A stretch of 64,000 nt of DNA from Methylophaga marina (lineage in GTDB: Bacteria > Pseudomonadota > Gammaproteobacteria > Nitrosococcales > Methylophagaceae). The notes beneath the pieces were generated by a model that saw nothing but the letters and a program-made list of their open reading frames with translations, did no database searches and had not been told where the DNA came from. The stretch lies in contig NZ_AP027741.1 of NCBI RefSeq assembly GCF_030296755.1, positions 1,985,475 to 2,049,474 of the forward strand, in the 5' to 3' direction. The translations under genes were made by a program, and so were the position numbers. Each line of letters opens with the position of its first letter. Positions within the stretch are counted from its first letter, which is position 1. Of the stretch, positions 18,483 through 27,692 are shown one piece after another.

Positions 18483-19400
18483 TTTCAGCATAGATTGAAC
18501 CGCTGCTGCCAACTCATCTGCTGAGAACTTAGGTATAAATTTATCTGCACCGACTTTAGATACCAATGCCTGATTAAATGTGCCACTCATTGAGGTGTGC
18601 AATAAAATAGGCAAACTTTTCATTGCTGGATCCAGCCGAACTTCTGATGTCAGTGTGTAGCCATCCATTTCAGGCATTTCAATATCCGAGATCATTAATG
18701 CAATTTTCTCGTAGATATCTTCGCCCGCCGCTTCCCACGCCTTAAGCATGTCTAGCGCTTCTTTACCATTTTTAGCCAAAGTAATTTCTAGACCGATTTG
18801 TTCTAGTGTACGTTTTATCTGGTTTCTAGCCACACTGGAGTCATCTACAACCAATATGTGTTGGCGTATTTCTTGGTTATGCTCAGAGTAGTTATTCACT
18901 AACTCTGACGAGACATCTGCCTCAATACCCATGACTTCTGCTAATACTTGTTCGACATCAATAATCTGAACTAGCTTATCCTCGAATTTAGTAATGGCTG
19001 TCAGATAGTTACTTGCCCCTGACGCTGCCGGTGGTGGTAATACGTCTGACCAGCTGATATTGATGATGCGTTCTACAGAAGTGACTAAAAAGCCCTGAAC
19101 AGAGCGATTGTATTCGGTCAGAATAACAAAATTGTCAGCCAGATCCTCGAGAGAGCGTCGCCCTATACTCTGTGATAAATCGACGATGCTAACCGTCTGA
19201 CCACGAATGGATGCCATACCTTTTATATTAGGATGAGACTGTGGCAATTTCGTTAGATTAGGACAGGCTATCGCTTCACGTACTTTAAAGACATTAATCC
19301 CGTAAAGTTGAGCTGTGCCCAAACGAAACAACAATAATTCCAGCCGATTGGTCCCAGCAAGGTTCGTGCGTTGGTCTACACCATCAATAATACTGCTCAT
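18480..19400 (-). CDS. cheV: Chemotaxis protein CheV (CheW-REC)
   Basis: A 306-residue protein. Residues about 15-165 form a CheW-like coupling domain (ELLLFRLGTAQLYGINVFKV; IRGQTVSIVDLSQSIG). Residues about 180-305 form a receiver domain with HILVVDDSSVARN, the phospho-acceptor Asp in MISDIEMPEMDG, Thr in LLHTS and Lys in FIPKF. CheV links receptors to CheA and tunes it through phosphorylation. The length is normal. An AGGAG precedes the ATG, and a sigma-28 type promoter is visible upstream, matching the flagellar genes across the divergent gap. Confidence 0.93.
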   Translation of the reverse strand: MSSIIDGVDQRTNLAGTNRLELLLFRLGTAQLYGINVFKVREAIACPNLTKLPQSHPNIKGMASIRGQTVSIVDLSQSIGRRSLEDLADNFVILTEYNRSVQGFLVTSVERIINISWSDVLPPPAASGASNYLTAITKFEDKLVQIIDVEQVLAEVMGIEADVSSELVNNYSEHNQEIRQHILVVDDSSVARNQIKRTLEQIGLEITLAKNGKEALDMLKAWEAAGEDIYEKIALMISDIEMPEMDGYTLTSEVRLDPAMKSLPILLHTSMSGTFNQALVSKVGADKFIPKFSADELAAAVQSMLK

Positions 19401-19425
19401 ATTGACTCCTGTTTACTTAATGAGG

Positions 19426-19452
19426 CTATCGGCAAGGCTTGTTAAGTCTTGA
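19426..19452 (-). promoter_or_regulatory. Sigma-28 (FliA) promoter of cheV
   Basis: Reading leftward, TCAAGACT is followed by 11 bases and GCCGATAG. The FliA consensus is TAAAGTTT-N11-GCCGATAA. The -10 element matches 7 of 8, the spacing is exact, and the box lies about 25 bases from the cheV ATG. Confidence 0.75.
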
Positions 19453-19470
19453 GTTTTTAAAATCATGTCT

Positions 19471-19486
19471 AGGCATATAACTTGCA
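19471..19486 (+). promoter_or_regulatory. Sigma-54 (RpoN) promoter of flgA
   Basis: AGGCATATAACTTGCA fits the TGGCAC-N5-TTGCA consensus, with GG and GC exactly ten bases apart. It lies about 50 bases before the flgA ATG. In polar-flagellate gammaproteobacteria flgA is commonly RpoN/FleQ-dependent, which supports the call. Confidence 0.65.
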
Positions 19487-19534
19487 ACAAACTATTCAGA
19501 AAGTTTTTTGATCTTACTGTTCAGGTGAACTCTC

Positions 19535-20233
19535 ATGATTCGTAGATTACTTTTATCATGTTTAAGTGCCGTTTTATTGACACATTCTGTCTATGCAGAT
19601 TCTTTACAGTCTTTAGCGGGTATTGAACAAACGGCTTATGTTTTTGCAATGAATGATGCACAAGCTTATTATGACAATCCTCAAATTACTGTTGATGCTA
19701 TGGATAAACGTTTGCGACTGCAAGCGTGTGATGGCAAGCTGAGTGCATTTTCATCATCCAGTGCTGATACCACTGGAAATAGAACAATTGGAATACGTTG
19801 CAGCACACCAACAGAATGGACTGTTTACGTCTCTGTCAAAGTGAAAGTTTTGCGTCCTGTTGTCGTGGCAGCAAGAGCGCTCAGCGCCAACCAAGTTCTG
19901 AAAGCATCTGATGTCAAAACAGTGATGCAGGATATCAGCGATTTGCGACAAGGCTTTATCCTTTCGCCGGATAATGTTGTAGGGCAGCAGTTGAGATATT
20001 CACTCGCGATGGGAACAGCATTAACTCCACGTAGTCTCAAACAGCAGAAAATTGTACAGCGAGGCGAGCAAGTTATTCTTGTTGCACAAGCTGGCTCAAT
20101 GGAGGTCAGGATGAATGGTATGGCAATGGAAGATGCAATCTTGGGTGACAAAATTAAAGTGAAAAATAGTTCTTCGAACAGAGTGGTTGAGGGTGTCGTG
20201 CAAGCACCAGGGGTTGTTCAAGTAACAATGTAA
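19535..20233 (+). CDS. flgA: Flagellar P-ring assembly chaperone FlgA
   Basis: A 232-residue precursor with a signal peptide ending at HSVYA. The SAF domain is in the middle (RPVVVAARALSANQVLKASDV), and the C-terminal RGEQVILVAQAGSMEVRMNGMAMEDAILGDKIKVKN is characteristic of FlgA. It acts in the periplasm in assembly of FlgI into the P ring. It lies upstream of flgM and flgN in the usual order for this class. Confidence 0.92.
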   Translation: MIRRLLLSCLSAVLLTHSVYADSLQSLAGIEQTAYVFAMNDAQAYYDNPQITVDAMDKRLRLQACDGKLSAFSSSSADTTGNRTIGIRCSTPTEWTVYVSVKVKVLRPVVVAARALSANQVLKASDVKTVMQDISDLRQGFILSPDNVVGQQLRYSLAMGTALTPRSLKQQKIVQRGEQVILVAQAGSMEVRMNGMAMEDAILGDKIKVKNSSSNRVVEGVVQAPGVVQVTM

Positions 20234-20240
20234 AAAATTC

Positions 20241-20267
20241 TCAACTTTCATTATTTGCTGCCGATAC
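20241..20267 (+). promoter_or_regulatory. Sigma-28 (FliA) promoter of flgM-flgN
   Basis: TCAACTTT, 11 bases, then GCCGATAC: six of eight and seven of eight matches to the FliA consensus with exact spacing. It lies in the flgA-flgM gap about 32 bases before the flgM start, and fits the known autoregulation of flgM by FliA. Confidence 0.75.
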
Positions 20268-20298
20268 AACCAATATAAAGTAAATGGAGACACGTTAT

Positions 20299-20601
20299 AT
20301 GTCTGAAATTAATAACATTAAGCCACCATCGCAGGCTGAATACAGCTCGTTGCGAAACATTGGTGAGCGTAAAGAGACTGCAGAAACATCGCCGTCAACC
20401 ACAACATCGAGCCCAAACACGGAAAGCGATAAAGTGAGTTTAAGTGATACGCTGTCGCAAGTGGAAAAAAGCTTAGCTGATGTTCCCACTGTGAATCAGG
20501 CAAAAGTTGATTCTATTAAAGCGGCAATTGAGGATGGTAGTTATCAGGTAGACAGCCAGCAGTTGGCACGAAAAATGATTGATTTTGAGGGTAACTTTTA
20601 A
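20299..20601 (+). CDS. flgM: Anti-sigma-28 factor FlgM
   Basis: A 100-residue protein: disordered Ser/Thr-rich N-terminal half and a helical C-terminal half (DKVSLSDTLSQVEKSLADV; VDSIKAAIEDGSYQVDSQQL; ARKMIDFE), the usual FlgM sigma-binding pattern ending in the KMIDFE motif. FlgM holds FliA inactive until exported through the completed hook. The ATG at 20299 is used because GGAG lies nine bases upstream; the ATG at 20284 has no ribosome-binding site. Confidence 0.9.
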   Translation: MSEINNIKPPSQAEYSSLRNIGERKETAETSPSTTTSSPNTESDKVSLSDTLSQVEKSLADVPTVNQAKVDSIKAAIEDGSYQVDSQQLARKMIDFEGNF

Positions 20602-20615
20602 GAAAGGATAACCCC

Positions 20616-21104
20616 ATGTCTATGAATGCCATGCAACAGCTGAGTACTATTCTCCAATCTGAGATTAGCAGCAGTACAGCAATCGCAACGCTGCTAAAGC
20701 AAGAGCGTGAGGCATTGAAGGCTTCAGACGTGGATAAAGTGTCTGAAATAACTAAACAAAAACAGCCTTTTCTGTTAAAACTTGAGCAATTAGCAAGACA
20801 GCGTGAACAGTTGCTGACCGCTGTTGGCTTTCCATCAGGCAAGTCAGGTTTAGAAGCATTTATTGCGAATCAGGAAGAAACTGATGCCAGCCGCATGACT
20901 GCTCAAGTAGTGCGGCTTCGTGAGGTGGCAAAAACTTGCCGCGAATTTAACCAGATTAATGGCGGCATCATTAATGTAAACCGGCAATATTTGACCAGAG
21001 CATTATCTATACTGCGTGGACGCGATCCCGAAACAGGTGCTTATGGTCCTGGTGGCGAATATACAAGCCAAATTGTCAGACAACCTTTAATTGGCCGAGT
21101 TTAG
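20616..21104 (+). CDS. flgN: Flagellar export chaperone FlgN
   Basis: A 162-residue all-helical protein directly after flgM. LLKQEREALKASDVDKVSEI and the KQPFLLKLEQLARQREQLL helix, followed by a tail with INVNRQYLTRALSILRG, match FlgN, the export chaperone of hook-associated proteins FlgK and FlgL. The 3' end overlaps the converging hemH by four bases. Confidence 0.88.
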   Translation: MSMNAMQQLSTILQSEISSSTAIATLLKQEREALKASDVDKVSEITKQKQPFLLKLEQLARQREQLLTAVGFPSGKSGLEAFIANQEETDASRMTAQVVRLREVAKTCREFNQINGGIINVNRQYLTRALSILRGRDPETGAYGPGGEYTSQIVRQPLIGRV

Positions 21105-22111
21105 TGCTCGCACCAACCAGCTAAAACATTCACCCATGCTGGATGGTCATTCATGCATGGTATCAACGTCAATTTTTCGCCACCCGCTTCTTTAAAGACT
21201 TCTTCACCACGAATAGCGATTTCTTCCAGTGTTTCCAAGCAGTCAGTCACAAAAGCTGGACACAAAACCATGACATGTTTTGCGCCTTGTTCAGCTAACT
21301 CACGTAACGTGTCTTCTGTGTTAGGCCCAAGCCATTTTGCACGACCCAACCTTGACTGGAAGGCAACAGAATAGCGATCCGTAGCCAAGCCTGCTTGCAG
21401 TGCAAAGCATTGTGTTGTTCTCATTACCTGATGGCGATAGCAAGTTTGGTGAGCGGGATGACTGCCCTGACAGCAATTGTCTTGTTTCAGACAATGAGTA
21501 CCTGATGGATCCAGTTTCGTAATGTGGGACTCAGGTAAACCATGATAGCTGAATATGATGTGGTCATACTCTTGCTCTAAATAAGGTTGTGCGCTGGTCA
21601 CCAATGCTTTTATATACTCGGGCTGATCATAAAAAGGTGGAATAATCCTGAGCTTGATATCCAATTGATGCTTGCTAATCACGCGTCTGGCTTCTTCGAT
21701 AGATGTAGTGACTGTGCTGTCAGCATAGTGGGGATATAGAGGTATGTAGAGAACTTCTTCAATCGATTTATCAGCCGTGATTTTTAATAGTTGTTGTTCT
21801 ATGCTCGGATTGCCATACCGCATGGCCATTTCAACAGGATGCGTTACTTGTGTCTTAAGCGCATCTTTTAATTTTTCAGATAAAGCGATAAGTGGTGAGC
21901 CTTCTGCTGTCCACACGCTTTGATATGCCTCGGCAGAAGCTTTCGGCCTTGATGGCAACACAAACAGACTGACAATCATGCGTCGAAGTAACCACGGTAG
22001 TTGAATCACATAGGGATCCATTAAAAACTGGTTAAGGTATCGACGTACAGCGGGTGTGGTTGGGGCATCGGGAGAGCCCAGGTTGGCTAATAAAATGGCA
22101 CGTTTTGTCAT
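21101..22111 (-). CDS. hemH: Ferrochelatase HemH
   Basis: At 336 residues it has normal length. It begins MTKRAILLANLGSPDAPTTPAVRRYL. The catalytic His is in IIFSYHGLPE (residues about 190-199) and the conserved acidic region is in CPAFVTDCLETLEEIAIRGEE. It inserts Fe2+ into protoporphyrin IX as the last step of haem synthesis. The CYRHQ segment is also typical. It is followed upstream at six bases by the SDR epimerase gene, so the two form a leftward pair with the epimerase first. Confidence 0.95.
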   Translation of the reverse strand: MTKRAILLANLGSPDAPTTPAVRRYLNQFLMDPYVIQLPWLLRRMIVSLFVLPSRPKASAEAYQSVWTAEGSPLIALSEKLKDALKTQVTHPVEMAMRYGNPSIEQQLLKITADKSIEEVLYIPLYPHYADSTVTTSIEEARRVISKHQLDIKLRIIPPFYDQPEYIKALVTSAQPYLEQEYDHIIFSYHGLPESHITKLDPSGTHCLKQDNCCQGSHPAHQTCYRHQVMRTTQCFALQAGLATDRYSVAFQSRLGRAKWLGPNTEDTLRELAEQGAKHVMVLCPAFVTDCLETLEEIAIRGEEVFKEAGGEKLTLIPCMNDHPAWVNVLAGWCEH

Positions 22112-22116
22112 AAAAG

Positions 22117-23016
22117 TTACGATTTATTCAGAAGATTGTTAAAAGCATCATCGAGGTCAGTATATTGGAATTGATATCCAATTGCTGTGGCTTTTTCAGG
22201 GTATGCACGCTGTCCACCCAATAAAAGCTGAGACATTTCACCTAACACGCATTTTAATAACCATTCGGGTGCTTTGAAAATGGCTGGGCGATGCAGATGT
22301 TTTGCCAGTGTTGTTGTAAATGTGGCATTGGTCACAGGGTGAGGAGCTGTGCCATTAAAGACGCCTTTTGCTGAAGGTGTCTGACTGAGGTAAATAATGA
22401 GATTGACGATATCCGATATATGAATCCAAGGCATGTACTGATCCCCTTTTCCAAGTGTGCACCCACCACCAAGTTTGAAAGGTAGAAGCATACGTTGTAA
22501 AACGCCACCCTCGGTGCTTAGAACAAGGCCGGTGCGGATAATACACACTCTTACTTCATCGGCTGCTTCAAGAGCCGCTTTTTCCCATTTTTCACACAGT
22601 TCGTGGGCGTAATCATGCTGATAATCACTTAATTCCGTCAGCGGCTGCTGTTTTTGGTCGCCATACCATCCGACGGCAGAGCCACTGATGAGTGCATGAG
22701 GTTTGGCTTGCCGCATTTTTATCCAGTTGACTAGTGCTGCAGTTAGACCAATTCGACTTTGTTCCAATATGTTTTTTTGTTGCTTGCTCCATTTCTTATC
22801 AGCGATAGGTTCTCCGGCAAGATTGATAACAATATCGATTTTTTGATCGTCACTGATCTCATCCAATGATTGTATGGCTTTAACATTTCGGCCGCATTGC
22901 TTGTAGACCTTTGTCTTATCTCGACTGAGTACGGTAATGTCGTGTCCTGCTGTCAGCAGCGTTTGACACAAGGAGCGGCCAATAAGCCCAGTACCACCAG
23001 TAATTAAGTAATGCAT
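22117..23016 (-). CDS. TIGR01777-family NAD(P)-dependent epimerase (YfcH-like)
   Basis: A 299-residue extended SDR. The Rossmann motif is TGGTGLIGRSLCQTLL and the family segments are VINLAGEPIADKKWSKQQK, ISGSAVGWYGDQKQQPLTE (active-site Ser/Tyr region) and IIRTGLVLSTEGGVLQRML. The C-terminal DUF1731 end holds PEKATAIGYQFQYTDLDDAF. The reaction is unknown. The start at 23016 is selected because GAGG lies eight bases upstream. First gene in a pair with hemH. Confidence 0.88.
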   Translation of the reverse strand: MHYLITGGTGLIGRSLCQTLLTAGHDITVLSRDKTKVYKQCGRNVKAIQSLDEISDDQKIDIVINLAGEPIADKKWSKQQKNILEQSRIGLTAALVNWIKMRQAKPHALISGSAVGWYGDQKQQPLTELSDYQHDYAHELCEKWEKAALEAADEVRVCIIRTGLVLSTEGGVLQRMLLPFKLGGGCTLGKGDQYMPWIHISDIVNLIIYLSQTPSAKGVFNGTAPHPVTNATFTTTLAKHLHRPAIFKAPEWLLKCVLGEMSQLLLGGQRAYPEKATAIGYQFQYTDLDDAFNNLLNKS

Positions 23017-23108
23017 ATTGATATCCTCAATAAACTTCACCGACCTTCACATTTTTTAGTCAGTCAATTGTTAAGATAATAATTACAGCATGAGGCGGAT
23101 GTGAAGAT

Positions 23109-24053
23109 ATGAAAATAAAAGTGGGTATAAGTAGTTGTTTATTAGGGCACGAAGTACGTTACGATGGCACGCATAAACATTTACGACTGGCAACGGAGAG
23201 CTTATCTCGCTATTTTGACTTTGTAGCTGAGTGTCCTGAAGTGGGCATCGGAATGAGTATTCCAAGAAAACCTATCCGCTTAATCGGTAATCCTGAAAAA
23301 CCCGAGGCCGTTGCTGTGCACGATGAAAGTATCAACTACAGCAAAGCACTAACAGAGTATGGTGAAAACAAGGCAAAACAGTTTCACGACTTATCTGGTT
23401 ATATTTTTATGAAAAATTCGCCAAGTTGTGGATTATTTCGGGTAAAGGTTTATCAGGAAAATGGTTATCCATCCCATACCCCGGGGCGAGGCTTGTACGC
23501 CAAAGCATTAACAGATGCACATCCTTTGCTACCTGTTGAAGAATCAGGACGCTTGTGTGAACCTCTTTTGAGGGAAAATTTTGTTACTCGAGTTTTTGCC
23601 TATGCCAATTGGCAAGATATGCTGAAACAAGGGCTGAATACGAAAGCTATTTTAGACTTTCATGTCCGCTATAAATATACCTTGATGGCACATTCTCCAT
23701 CAAAATATGCTGAACTTGGGCGAATGCTAGCCGATGCGGGTAATCATGATGTTGATGCGCTGGCTGAGCGTTATTTCACGGAGTTAATGACTACACTGAA
23801 ATCATTAGCATCCAGAAAAACGCACACGAATGTATTAATGCATCTACAGGGATATCTGAAGAAAAAAATTTCCAGCCAAGAGAAACAAGAGTTAGCCGGC
23901 ATTATTGATCAATACAGAACAGCACAAATCCCACTTATTGTGCCTATCACTTTGCTGCGACACCATTTTAATAACCATCCAGACCCCTATATCCATAAGC
24001 AGGCTTATTTGCAGCCTTACCCCGATGACTTGAGTCTTAGAAATGCCATTTGA
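23109..24053 (+). CDS. DUF523-DUF1722 (YbgA) two-domain protein, TudS-like
   Basis: A 314-residue protein. The N-terminal DUF523 (residues 1 to about 155) has cysteines in SSCLLG, AECPE and NSPSCG, matching the three cysteines that hold the catalytic [4Fe-4S] cluster in the thiouracil desulfidase TudS. The C-terminal DUF1722 has DFHVRYKYTLMAHSPSKYAELG, the hallmark of YbgA. The fused form is widespread in gammaproteobacteria; its function is not established, though sulfur removal from thiolated bases is a reasonable guess for the first domain. It is a single gene, divergent from the epimerase. Confidence 0.85.
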   Translation: MKIKVGISSCLLGHEVRYDGTHKHLRLATESLSRYFDFVAECPEVGIGMSIPRKPIRLIGNPEKPEAVAVHDESINYSKALTEYGENKAKQFHDLSGYIFMKNSPSCGLFRVKVYQENGYPSHTPGRGLYAKALTDAHPLLPVEESGRLCEPLLRENFVTRVFAYANWQDMLKQGLNTKAILDFHVRYKYTLMAHSPSKYAELGRMLADAGNHDVDALAERYFTELMTTLKSLASRKTHTNVLMHLQGYLKKKISSQEKQELAGIIDQYRTAQIPLIVPITLLRHHFNNHPDPYIHKQAYLQPYPDDLSLRNAI

Positions 24054-24185
24054 ATGACATACCTTCCATGCTGGGGATTAACAGACAGCTCTTCTGATTG
24101 AGTGTGTAGGTTGTTGCTTATTATTGGAAAACTGACATACATAGGTGATATTCTCATCCAATTGTGAACTTATAGACAGATTAAG

Positions 24186-26588
24186 ATGAACATGGATGAT
24201 CAAGAGATATTAAGAAAACAAGCGGATCGCTTATTTGAGGAGGCCTTGTTTTCAAACCTGACGGTCATCGGTGTTGCGATATTAATCGTGACGGTTCTAT
24301 TTGATTATCTGCAATCACAATCGCTTCTGTTGGTCGGATGGAGTTCAGCCATCTGTTTATTATCAATCTGTCGTTTAGCCGTTTTATTCCTGTATAAAAA
24401 ACACAATGCTCTTTTTGGTCTGAGCGCTAAGGGCTGGATGATGCTTTATACCTTTTTGACGGGTTGTGTAGGCACTGTTTGGGGGCTTGCGAGCATTTTC
24501 TACATCGTGATTGATGATATTCAAATCAACACGCTTTTCTATATATTGATCAGTACCGTTGTTGCTGCGGCGGTACCTGTATTGAGTGCATGGTTTCCGA
24601 CGTTTCTGGCTTATACCATTCCACAGTTAGTGTTATTAACAAGTATGTCTTTGTATCAAATTCAGACGGTAAATGTGGATAAATTAGCTTACATACTCAC
24701 CGTGGGCTTTATTGCTTATTATTTATTAATGTTCTCTATGGCCAGACGAGCAAATCAGAATCTGATCAAGAGCTTGAAGTTGCAAGAGAGTAATCAATAC
24801 CTGCTAACAAAGCTAAATGATGAAATGTTGCAACGTGAAGAGATGATTAAAGAACGAACAAAAGAGCTAAGCTTGAGTAATGACAAGCTAAAAGCCAGTC
24901 AGGAACACATGCTCAAATTATCACGTGCAGTGGAGTCCAGTCCTAATCCTATTCTGATAACGGATGCAAATGGAACAATTGAGTACGTCAATAAACGTTG
25001 TGAAAAACTCTCTGGCTACACCGCTGTGGAAATGCACGGCCAAAGGCTGGAAACCTACAAATCTAATAAGATGCCATCGGCATTTTTTGATGAAATATGG
25101 CATCAGACGGCTTCTGAAGGACAGTGGTCCGGGGAAATTGAGAATTGTCGTAAGGATGGTAGTCACTATTGGGTCAAGCTCTATCTTGCTGCAGTATATG
25201 ATGATCAAAAAAATATTAATCACTATGTGGCTATCTATGAAGATATTACCGAGTCGAGAAAACTCGCTAAGAAACTCTCATTTCAGGCAACGCATGATAA
25301 TTTGACGGGATTGATTAATCGTACTGAGTTCGAGCGACGCTTATCAATGTTGGTGAATGATGCACAGCGAATAGGGACTGAGCATGCCTTATGCTTCCTC
25401 GATTTAGATCAGTTTAAGGTAATCAACGATACCTGCGGCCATATTGCTGGTGATGAGTTGCTTAGACAGTTAGGTAGTTTGCTTGGAGGTTCGACACGCA
25501 AGAGCGACACACTGGCCCGACTAGGAGGAGATGAGTTTGCCATATTAGTCGAAGACTGTGAGCTGGAAAAAGCGGAGTTTATTGCTAATGAGATAAAAGA
25601 GTTAGTTTCCCAGTTCCAATTTATCTGGGAGACGCAGGTCTTTACAGTGGGTGTCAGTATTGGGGTGACAACCATTACTTCTGCTACCAGAAATCGAACT
25701 GAGGCACTTAAACAAGCCGATAGCGCTTGTTATGCCGCCAAAAATTCTGGTCGAAATCGAGTTTATGTCTACCAGGAACAAGATCAGCAATTGACAGCTC
25801 AGAAAGGTGAATTTAAATGGGTCAACGAAATTAAAGAGGCCTTGATTGAAGACCGCTTTGAGCTATACGCACAGCCTATTGTCAGTACAGAGACTGAACA
25901 TCTGGCAATGTATGAAGTTTTAGTCAGGCTTAGAAGCAAAGCAGGGCAATTATTTCCACCAGGCGTATTTTTATCCTCTGCAGAGCGCTACAATTTATCA
26001 GACAGGATTGATAAATGGGTTGTCAGCCATGTCTTTGAATGGCTGGAGCAGCACTATCATTCTTTACCTCATTTAAACTATTTAGCTATCAACCTCTCTG
26101 GAGCAAGTATAGGGGATGAAAGCATGCTGGCTTATATCAGAACAAAGTTATCTGCAGCTTCCTTTAATCAGGAAATGATCAAGTTTGAAGTCACCGAAAC
26201 AGCAGCGATTGCTAATCTGAAGCAAGCACATCATTTCATCAATAGTGTGTTAGCTCTGGGTTGTCAGTTTTCTCTGGATGATTTTGGTAGTGGTTTGTCT
26301 TCATTTGCCTATCTCAAAAACTTGCCTGTTCAAAGTATCAAAATTGATGGCATGTTCGTGAAAGATATGCACGTCGACCCACTCGATTATGAAATGGTTA
26401 AATCGATTAACGATATTGGGCATGTCATGGGGTTGGAGACCATCGCTGAGTTTGTCGAGAATGAAGAGATATGGCAAAAACTCAAAGCGATAGGTGTGAA
26501 CTATGGACAGGGATATCATCTGGGTAAACCGGCGCCTATAGATCAAATCCTGCAGTATTCAGAGAATAGAGCGGCCAACGCAGAGTAA
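24186..26588 (+). CDS. Membrane PAS-GGDEF-EAL c-di-GMP turnover protein
   Basis: An 800-residue protein. Residues about 20-185 hold five or six membrane helices, then a short coiled coil, a PAS domain (about 235-360; TDANGTIEYVNKRCEKLSGY), a GGDEF domain with an intact LARLGGDEFAILVE active site (about 430-440), and an EAL domain. The EAL signature reads YEVLVRLRS, so it is EVL. The other key residues are kept (FEVTETAAI, DDFGSGLSSFAYL, QSIKIDGMFV). Both synthesis and hydrolysis are thus possible. It lies just upstream of the rpf genes and may tune the same pool of c-di-GMP. The second Met (codon 3) is an alternative start. Confidence 0.9.
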   Translation: MNMDDQEILRKQADRLFEEALFSNLTVIGVAILIVTVLFDYLQSQSLLLVGWSSAICLLSICRLAVLFLYKKHNALFGLSAKGWMMLYTFLTGCVGTVWGLASIFYIVIDDIQINTLFYILISTVVAAAVPVLSAWFPTFLAYTIPQLVLLTSMSLYQIQTVNVDKLAYILTVGFIAYYLLMFSMARRANQNLIKSLKLQESNQYLLTKLNDEMLQREEMIKERTKELSLSNDKLKASQEHMLKLSRAVESSPNPILITDANGTIEYVNKRCEKLSGYTAVEMHGQRLETYKSNKMPSAFFDEIWHQTASEGQWSGEIENCRKDGSHYWVKLYLAAVYDDQKNINHYVAIYEDITESRKLAKKLSFQATHDNLTGLINRTEFERRLSMLVNDAQRIGTEHALCFLDLDQFKVINDTCGHIAGDELLRQLGSLLGGSTRKSDTLARLGGDEFAILVEDCELEKAEFIANEIKELVSQFQFIWETQVFTVGVSIGVTTITSATRNRTEALKQADSACYAAKNSGRNRVYVYQEQDQQLTAQKGEFKWVNEIKEALIEDRFELYAQPIVSTETEHLAMYEVLVRLRSKAGQLFPPGVFLSSAERYNLSDRIDKWVVSHVFEWLEQHYHSLPHLNYLAINLSGASIGDESMLAYIRTKLSAASFNQEMIKFEVTETAAIANLKQAHHFINSVLALGCQFSLDDFGSGLSSFAYLKNLPVQSIKIDGMFVKDMHVDPLDYEMVKSINDIGHVMGLETIAEFVENEEIWQKLKAIGVNYGQGYHLGKPAPIDQILQYSENRAANAE

Positions 26589-26801
26589 AAGGTGATTTTC
26601 AGTGGTTTACTCGAGTCAACAGAGTCAGATAATTGACATCCTATTTTGATTGCTGATAGAGACTGAATTCATTCATCTTGTTGATTTAAAACAAATAAAA
26701 GTTTTTCTTGTTTTTCCGTATTTGGGCATATTTCCTGCAAAGACTTAGATATCAAGGTTAGTTTACTTTTTTGATGATTAAGTCTGTATAGGAGATGATT
26801 T

Positions 26802-27692
26802 ATGAATGCCCTGGCAAAAATGGATGATGCCGCTCGTTTACAACACGAGCAAAAGCAATTTTCACAACTATCAACCCACTACGACAGAAAATACCGTACA
26901 GGCTGGTTTCGTATGCATGGTGAACCGAGACCCTGTTTCACGCCAACATTGTTAAGTGAGATTGCGAGTTATTTTTCAAGTGTGAAACAAGACATGCGTC
27001 TGACTCAAGGACAGAAATATGACTACCTTGTATTAGCATCTGATGTTGAGGGTATCTTCAATTTAGGTGGAGACCTAGGTCTATTTTCTCAGCTTATAGA
27101 GCAACAAGATGCTGATGGTTTATTGGAATATGCTGTCAGTTGCATCAATGTTCTGCATGCCAATATGTCGCATCTTGATAGTGATTTGACGACTATTGCT
27201 TTAGTAAAAGGTGATGCGTTAGGAGGCGGGTTTGAATCTGCTTTATCAAGCAACGTGTTAATTGCTGAAAAGGGCGCGAAACTTGGTCTTCCAGAAGTGT
27301 TGTTTAATTTGTTTCCAGGTATGGGCGCTTTTTCATTGTTATCCAGAAAAATTGGCGCATCAAAAGCAGAAAAGATGATTCTGGAAGGAAAACTCTATTC
27401 TGCTGAAGAGCTTTATGAGATAGGCGTTGTCGATATTCTTGCTGAAAAAGGTCAAGGTGAGTTGGAGGTCTATCGCTATATTGATAAAGCCAACAAAAAT
27501 GCCAATAGTCGCCGAGCCATGAGACAAGTTAAGGATGCCTGTAATGCGGTGAGCTATGACGAATTATTGACGATCACTAAAATCTGGGTAGACGCCGCAT
27601 TGAAATTAGAGCCTCGCGATTTACGAATGATGCAGCGTCTGGTGCAGCGTCAAACAAGTAAAGTGGATCTTGGCGCTTCAGTTAATGCTTAG
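26802..27692 (+). CDS. rpfF: DSF synthase RpfF (crotonase-fold)
   Basis: A 296-residue crotonase-family protein. YLVLASDVEGIFNLGGDL is the family segment with the oxyanion-hole loop, and the two catalytic glutamates are in GDALGGGFESALSS and LGLPEVLFNLFPGMG, the positions known for RpfF. The N-terminal FRMHGEPRPCFTP is also typical of RpfF rather than of beta-oxidation hydratases. It makes cis-2-unsaturated fatty acid signals (DSF) from acyl-ACP. AGGAG precedes the ATG. It converges on rpfC with an 11-base overlap, as in Xanthomonas, which supports the identity. Confidence 0.9.
   Translation: MNALAKMDDAARLQHEQKQFSQLSTHYDRKYRTGWFRMHGEPRPCFTPTLLSEIASYFSSVKQDMRLTQGQKYDYLVLASDVEGIFNLGGDLGLFSQLIEQQDADGLLEYAVSCINVLHANMSHLDSDLTTIALVKGDALGGGFESALSSNVLIAEKGAKLGLPEVLFNLFPGMGAFSLLSRKIGASKAEKMILEGKLYSAEELYEIGVVDILAEKGQGELEVYRYIDKANKNANSRRAMRQVKDACNAVSYDELLTITKIWVDAALKLEPRDLRMMQRLVQRQTSKVDLGASVNA

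Noticed and set aside
26802-27692. Ordinary enoyl-CoA hydratase of beta-oxidation
   Set aside because: The N-terminal FRMHGEPRPCF, the Glu positions and the convergent rpfC identify it as RpfF.
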